A stretch of DNA of 13,484 bases, from NCBI GenBank assembly GCA_947455805.1, contig CANGSN010000037.1, positions 1-13,484 on the forward strand, written 5' to 3'. This document shows positions 13,334 to 13,484 of this stretch, one piece after another. Within the stretch, counting starts at the first letter, position 1. Every line of letters begins with the position of its first letter. Both the position numbers and the translations under genes were made by a program. The notes beneath the pieces are model-generated. The model was not told the DNA's origin. It did no database searches and was given only the letters and a program-made list of their open reading frames with translations. The DNA comes from Planctomycetota bacterium. Its GTDB lineage: Bacteria > Planctomycetota > UBA1135 > UBA2386.

Positions 13334-13484
13334 TCAGCCGCGCAGTGCCGCGGCCAGCAGCTGCGGCTCGTCGCGGCGGACTGCTTGCTGCAGCGCCAGC
13401 GAGCGGTCGACGGCCAGTGCCGAGAACCCGAACGGCAGCACCAGGCCGTCGAGGTCGCGCCAGCGCGGGCCGGTGAGCCGTCGT
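13334..13484 (-). CDS. C-terminal end of an unknown protein (partial)
   Basis: The minus-strand stop TGA is at 13336-13334 and the frame is open to the window edge, giving about 49 residues. They read GPRWRDLDGLVLPFGFSAL followed by a helical stretch with LALQQAVRRDEPQLLAAALRG. G/C-ending codons support coding. The gene begins outside the window and is not recognised. It lies 100 bases upstream of the 799-residue protein gene on the same strand. That gap shows no clear promoter or terminator, so the two could share a transcript. Confidence 0.7.
   Translation of the reverse strand, partial: RRLTGPRWRDLDGLVLPFGFSALAVDRSLALQQAVRRDEPQLLAAALRG

Noticed and set aside
1..13484. Search for CRISPR arrays, tRNA or rRNA genes, insertion-sequence ends and phage genes
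   Set aside because: No spaced repeats, tRNA-like cloverleaf ends, transposase motifs or terminal inverted repeats were seen by eye.

Overview
The window is very G+C-rich and gene-dense, with many long antisense open frames created by base composition. It encodes Gram-negative-type functions: nucleotide-sugar glycosyltransferases and methyltransferases of surface-glycan type, a membrane hybrid signalling protein, molybdenum-cofactor guanylyltransferase, a dihydrouridine synthase and a large membrane protein with an EF-hand. Clear Shine-Dalgarno sequences are rare. A high-GC planctomycete, or less likely a myxobacterium or relative, would fit. This is inferred from gene style only; there is no rRNA or other phylogenetic marker.

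Region 1 (1-5606) looks like part of a surface-polysaccharide locus. It opens with the 3' end of a plus-strand gene whose C-terminal tail matches the tail of the next protein. Then a two-part arrangement occurs twice: a minus-strand glycosyltransferase diverges from a plus-strand SAM-dependent methyltransferase. The first pair is a two-domain GT (196-2253) and a methyltransferase broken by a 17-bp tandem duplication (2568-3694). The second pair is a GT-A enzyme (3824-4696) and an intact CmoB/DUF1698-like methyltransferase (4815-5606). The GTs would add sugars, and the methyltransferases would cap or decorate sugars or their precursors.

Region 2 (5641-8466) is minus strand: mobA, then a multi-pass membrane hybrid 'histidine kinase'. 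That protein has Arg in place of the phospho-accepting His and has lost most ATP-binding motifs, but keeps a complete receiver domain. It is probably a signalling pseudokinase.

Region 3 (8529-10730) is plus strand: a DUF971 protein, an overlapping (ATGA) protein with a SAM-methyltransferase-like motif, and a tRNA-dihydrouridine synthase that resembles eukaryotic Dus3 more than bacterial DusA/B/C.

Region 4 (10834-13484) is minus strand: a 799-aa protein of unknown function with an EF-hand loop near the N-terminus and three membrane helices near the C-terminus, then the 3' end of another gene. Two convergent gene ends (5607-5640 and 10731-10833) hold strong hairpins that may be two-way terminators.

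No tRNA, rRNA, CRISPR array, insertion sequence or phage gene was seen. The most notable observations are the 17-bp duplication that splits the methyltransferase and the kinase without its phospho-accepting histidine.
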